Positions 62,841 through 64,000 of a DNA stretch of 64,000 nt are shown here, in pieces. The first letter of the stretch is position 1, and the number at the start of each line of letters is the position of its first letter. The notes beneath the pieces were generated by a model. That model made no database searches. It was not told the DNA's origin and saw only the letters and a list, made by a program, of their open reading frames with translations. The stretch is from an uncultured Oscillospiraceae bacterium (GTDB lineage: Bacteria; Bacillota; Clostridia; Oscillospirales; Oscillospiraceae), in contig CANRDC010000004.1 of assembly GCA_947629245.1 (NCBI GenBank), forward strand, positions 1 to 64,000, given 5' to 3'. The position numbers and the translations under genes are program-made.

Positions 62841-63713
62841 TCACGCCTCCTCACCAAAATGATAAAGATACAGATCTTCCATAGTCGCCCGGCAAGGAAC
62901 GGCCTGCTCTGCGGGCCGCTCGTCGGAAACGATGCGCAGCACGACATAGTCCCCCTCCCCCTCGTGGCGGAAATTCGCCACCGTAAACCGACTCTCCCAC
63001 GCTCTCGCCTGAGCCGCCGGGACGGTCAGCTCCCAGACCTTTCCGTTTGCCTGCCGGACGAGCTCCGGGACGGTGCCCCGCAGAAGAAAGCGGCCGTTCT
63101 TCATCACAAGCACCTGATCCGCGATGGCCTCTACGTCGGACACGATATGGGTAGAGAGTATCACGATACGCTCCCCGGCATAGTCCGCCAGAAGATTCCG
63201 CAGATGTACCCGCTCTTTTGGGTCAAGTCCCGCCGTGGGCTCGTCCAGGATCAGCACCTGCGGATCGTTCAAAAGCGCCTGGGCGATGCCCACCCGCTGC
63301 TTCATGCCGCCGGAAAAAGTACGCAGCTTTTTCTTGGCAGCGCCCAGAAGTCCCACAGTGCCCAGAAGCTCCCGGATACGCCTTTGGGCCATGTCGCGGG
63401 GGAGCCCTTTCAGCGTGGCGATGTAGGAGAGAAATTCGGCGGCGGTGTAGGTGGGATAGAATCCGAAGTCCTGAGGCAGATAGCCCAGCACGTCTCGGTA
63501 ATTCTCTCCCATGGCGGCGATCTCTTTTCCGTCCAGACGCACCTCCCCAGATGTGGGTTCCAAAATGGCACACAGCATCCGCATGAGGGTGGTCTTACCC
63601 GCGCCGTTGGCCCCTAGCAAACCATACACGCCGGGCGTCAGCGTGGCGCTGACGCAATCTACGGCGATCTTTTTGCCGTAGTGCTTTGTCAGGCGGTCAA
63701 TCGACAATTCCAT
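62841..63713 (-). CDS. ABC transporter ATP-binding protein
   Basis: The 290-residue ATPase has Walker A GANGAGKTTLMRML, the Q-loop, signature LRTFSGGMKQRVGIAQAL, Walker B LILDEPTAGLDP and the switch His. C-terminal about 80 residues add a regulatory part as in the CcmA/BcrA type. It overlaps the preceding membrane gene by 17 bases and drives the permease at 61622-62839. Confidence 0.93.
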   Translation of the reverse strand: MELSIDRLTKHYGKKIAVDCVSATLTPGVYGLLGANGAGKTTLMRMLCAILEPTSGEVRLDGKEIAAMGENYRDVLGYLPQDFGFYPTYTAAEFLSYIATLKGLPRDMAQRRIRELLGTVGLLGAAKKKLRTFSGGMKQRVGIAQALLNDPQVLILDEPTAGLDPKERVHLRNLLADYAGERIVILSTHIVSDVEAIADQVLVMKNGRFLLRGTVPELVRQANGKVWELTVPAAQARAWESRFTVANFRHEGEGDYVVLRIVSDERPAEQAVPCRATMEDLYLYHFGEEA

Positions 63714-64000
63714 ACATGTTTACCTCCTTGTTTGCGTGGATGATATAGGTTATCTCTTTTGCCAAAAGCCAGGAATAGAACAGCACCGCCGCGATCCATA
63801 TCCCCAGGGCGGACGCCTCATACAGCCAGGGAAACAGGCGCGCAGACCACCGCCAGAAGAAGATGGAGCAAAGGGCGGTGGTCATACACAGGGGCGCACC
63901 GTCTCTTCTCCTTCTGCGTATCAGGGCCAGCATGGCGGTCATGCAGGTCAGATAGGGCACCAGACAGTAGAGGATCACCCGGCCCAGATTTTCAAAGGAC
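63697..64000 (-). CDS. Membrane protein of the ABC operon (runs off the window)
   Basis: The visible frame enters at the window edge (SFENLGRVILYCLVPYL) and continues to a stop at 63697. It has about three hydrophobic segments and ends VNMYGIVD, overlapping the ATPase start. No start codon is certain since the frame is open to base 64000; a GTG at 63978 is possible but the 5' part is probably missing. No family is recognised; it may be a second permease part. Confidence 0.65.
   Translation of the reverse strand, partial: SFENLGRVILYCLVPYLTCMTAMLALIRRRRRDGAPLCMTTALCSIFFWRWSARLFPWLYEASALGIWIAAVLFYSWLLAKEITYIIHANKEVNMYGIVD

Overview
The window is high-GC (roughly 60% or more by eye), densely packed chromosomal DNA from an endospore-forming Firmicute of the class Clostridia. 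I infer Oscillospiraceae-type (Oscillibacter/Dysosmobacter/Flavonifractor-like). The reasons are the SipL-like spore coat protein, a SpoVB-like flippase, a SpoIID-domain enzyme, Firmicute-style gene order (remA-gmk-rpoZ-priA-def-fmt-rsmB-rlmN-prpC-prkC-rsgA), anaerobic ribonucleotide reductase, formate-THF ligase, and Clostridia-specific families such as DUF3343, TIGR04086 and DUF5685. Most of it is housekeeping. There is no prophage, insertion sequence, CRISPR array or rRNA, and one tRNA gene.

Layout. (1) 1-18.3 kb, minus strand: an almost gap-free run from cdaA down to a SipL-like gene, then yebC. It joins c-di-AMP synthesis (cdaA, cdaR), RseC, a DUF5685/DnaJ pair, YicC, RemA, Gmk, omega, PriA, translation and rRNA modification enzymes, and the PrpC/PrkC phosphatase-kinase pair. 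(2) 18.4-28.5 kb: a putative selenium/sulfur delivery pair, ispD-ispF, a SpoVB-like flippase, a divergent CoaX-like protein, a GltD-like oxidoreductase, murF-ddl, and a DEDDh exonuclease. (3) 28.5-38.8 kb, minus strand: a 1323-residue secreted multidomain protein, xerD, a TIGR04086 protein, yajC, tgt, queA and an SLH-SpoIID protein. (4) 38.8-44.6 kb: asd-dapA, a small lipoprotein, a 275-bp terminal-inverted-repeat element, a SLOG-family protein, tRNA-Val, an AT-richer two-gene XRE/membrane cassette, and a sigma factor with a membrane-anchored partner. (5) 44.6-50 kb, minus strand: a pseudo-beta-lactamase-GNAT fusion, tmk, fhs, guaB. (6) 50-64 kb: Na/Pi transporter, asnB, acyl-ACP thioesterase, nrdDG under an NrdR box pair, a dicarboxylate symporter divergent from an AraC regulator, an RluA-family synthase, secG, and an ABC transporter cut by the window edge.

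The most unusual points are the 275-bp inverted-repeat element with internal alternative hairpins; a G8 tract in the promoter spacer of the giant surface protein; a consensus promoter whose start point sits at the foot of an intrinsic terminator ahead of asnB; a serine-hydrolase/GNAT fusion lacking its catalytic Ser/Lys; a CoaX homologue with degenerate phosphate-binding loops; and the tRNA-adjacent XRE cassette with three identical 11-bp repeats around its promoter. All functions are read from sequence and family knowledge; no database search was possible.
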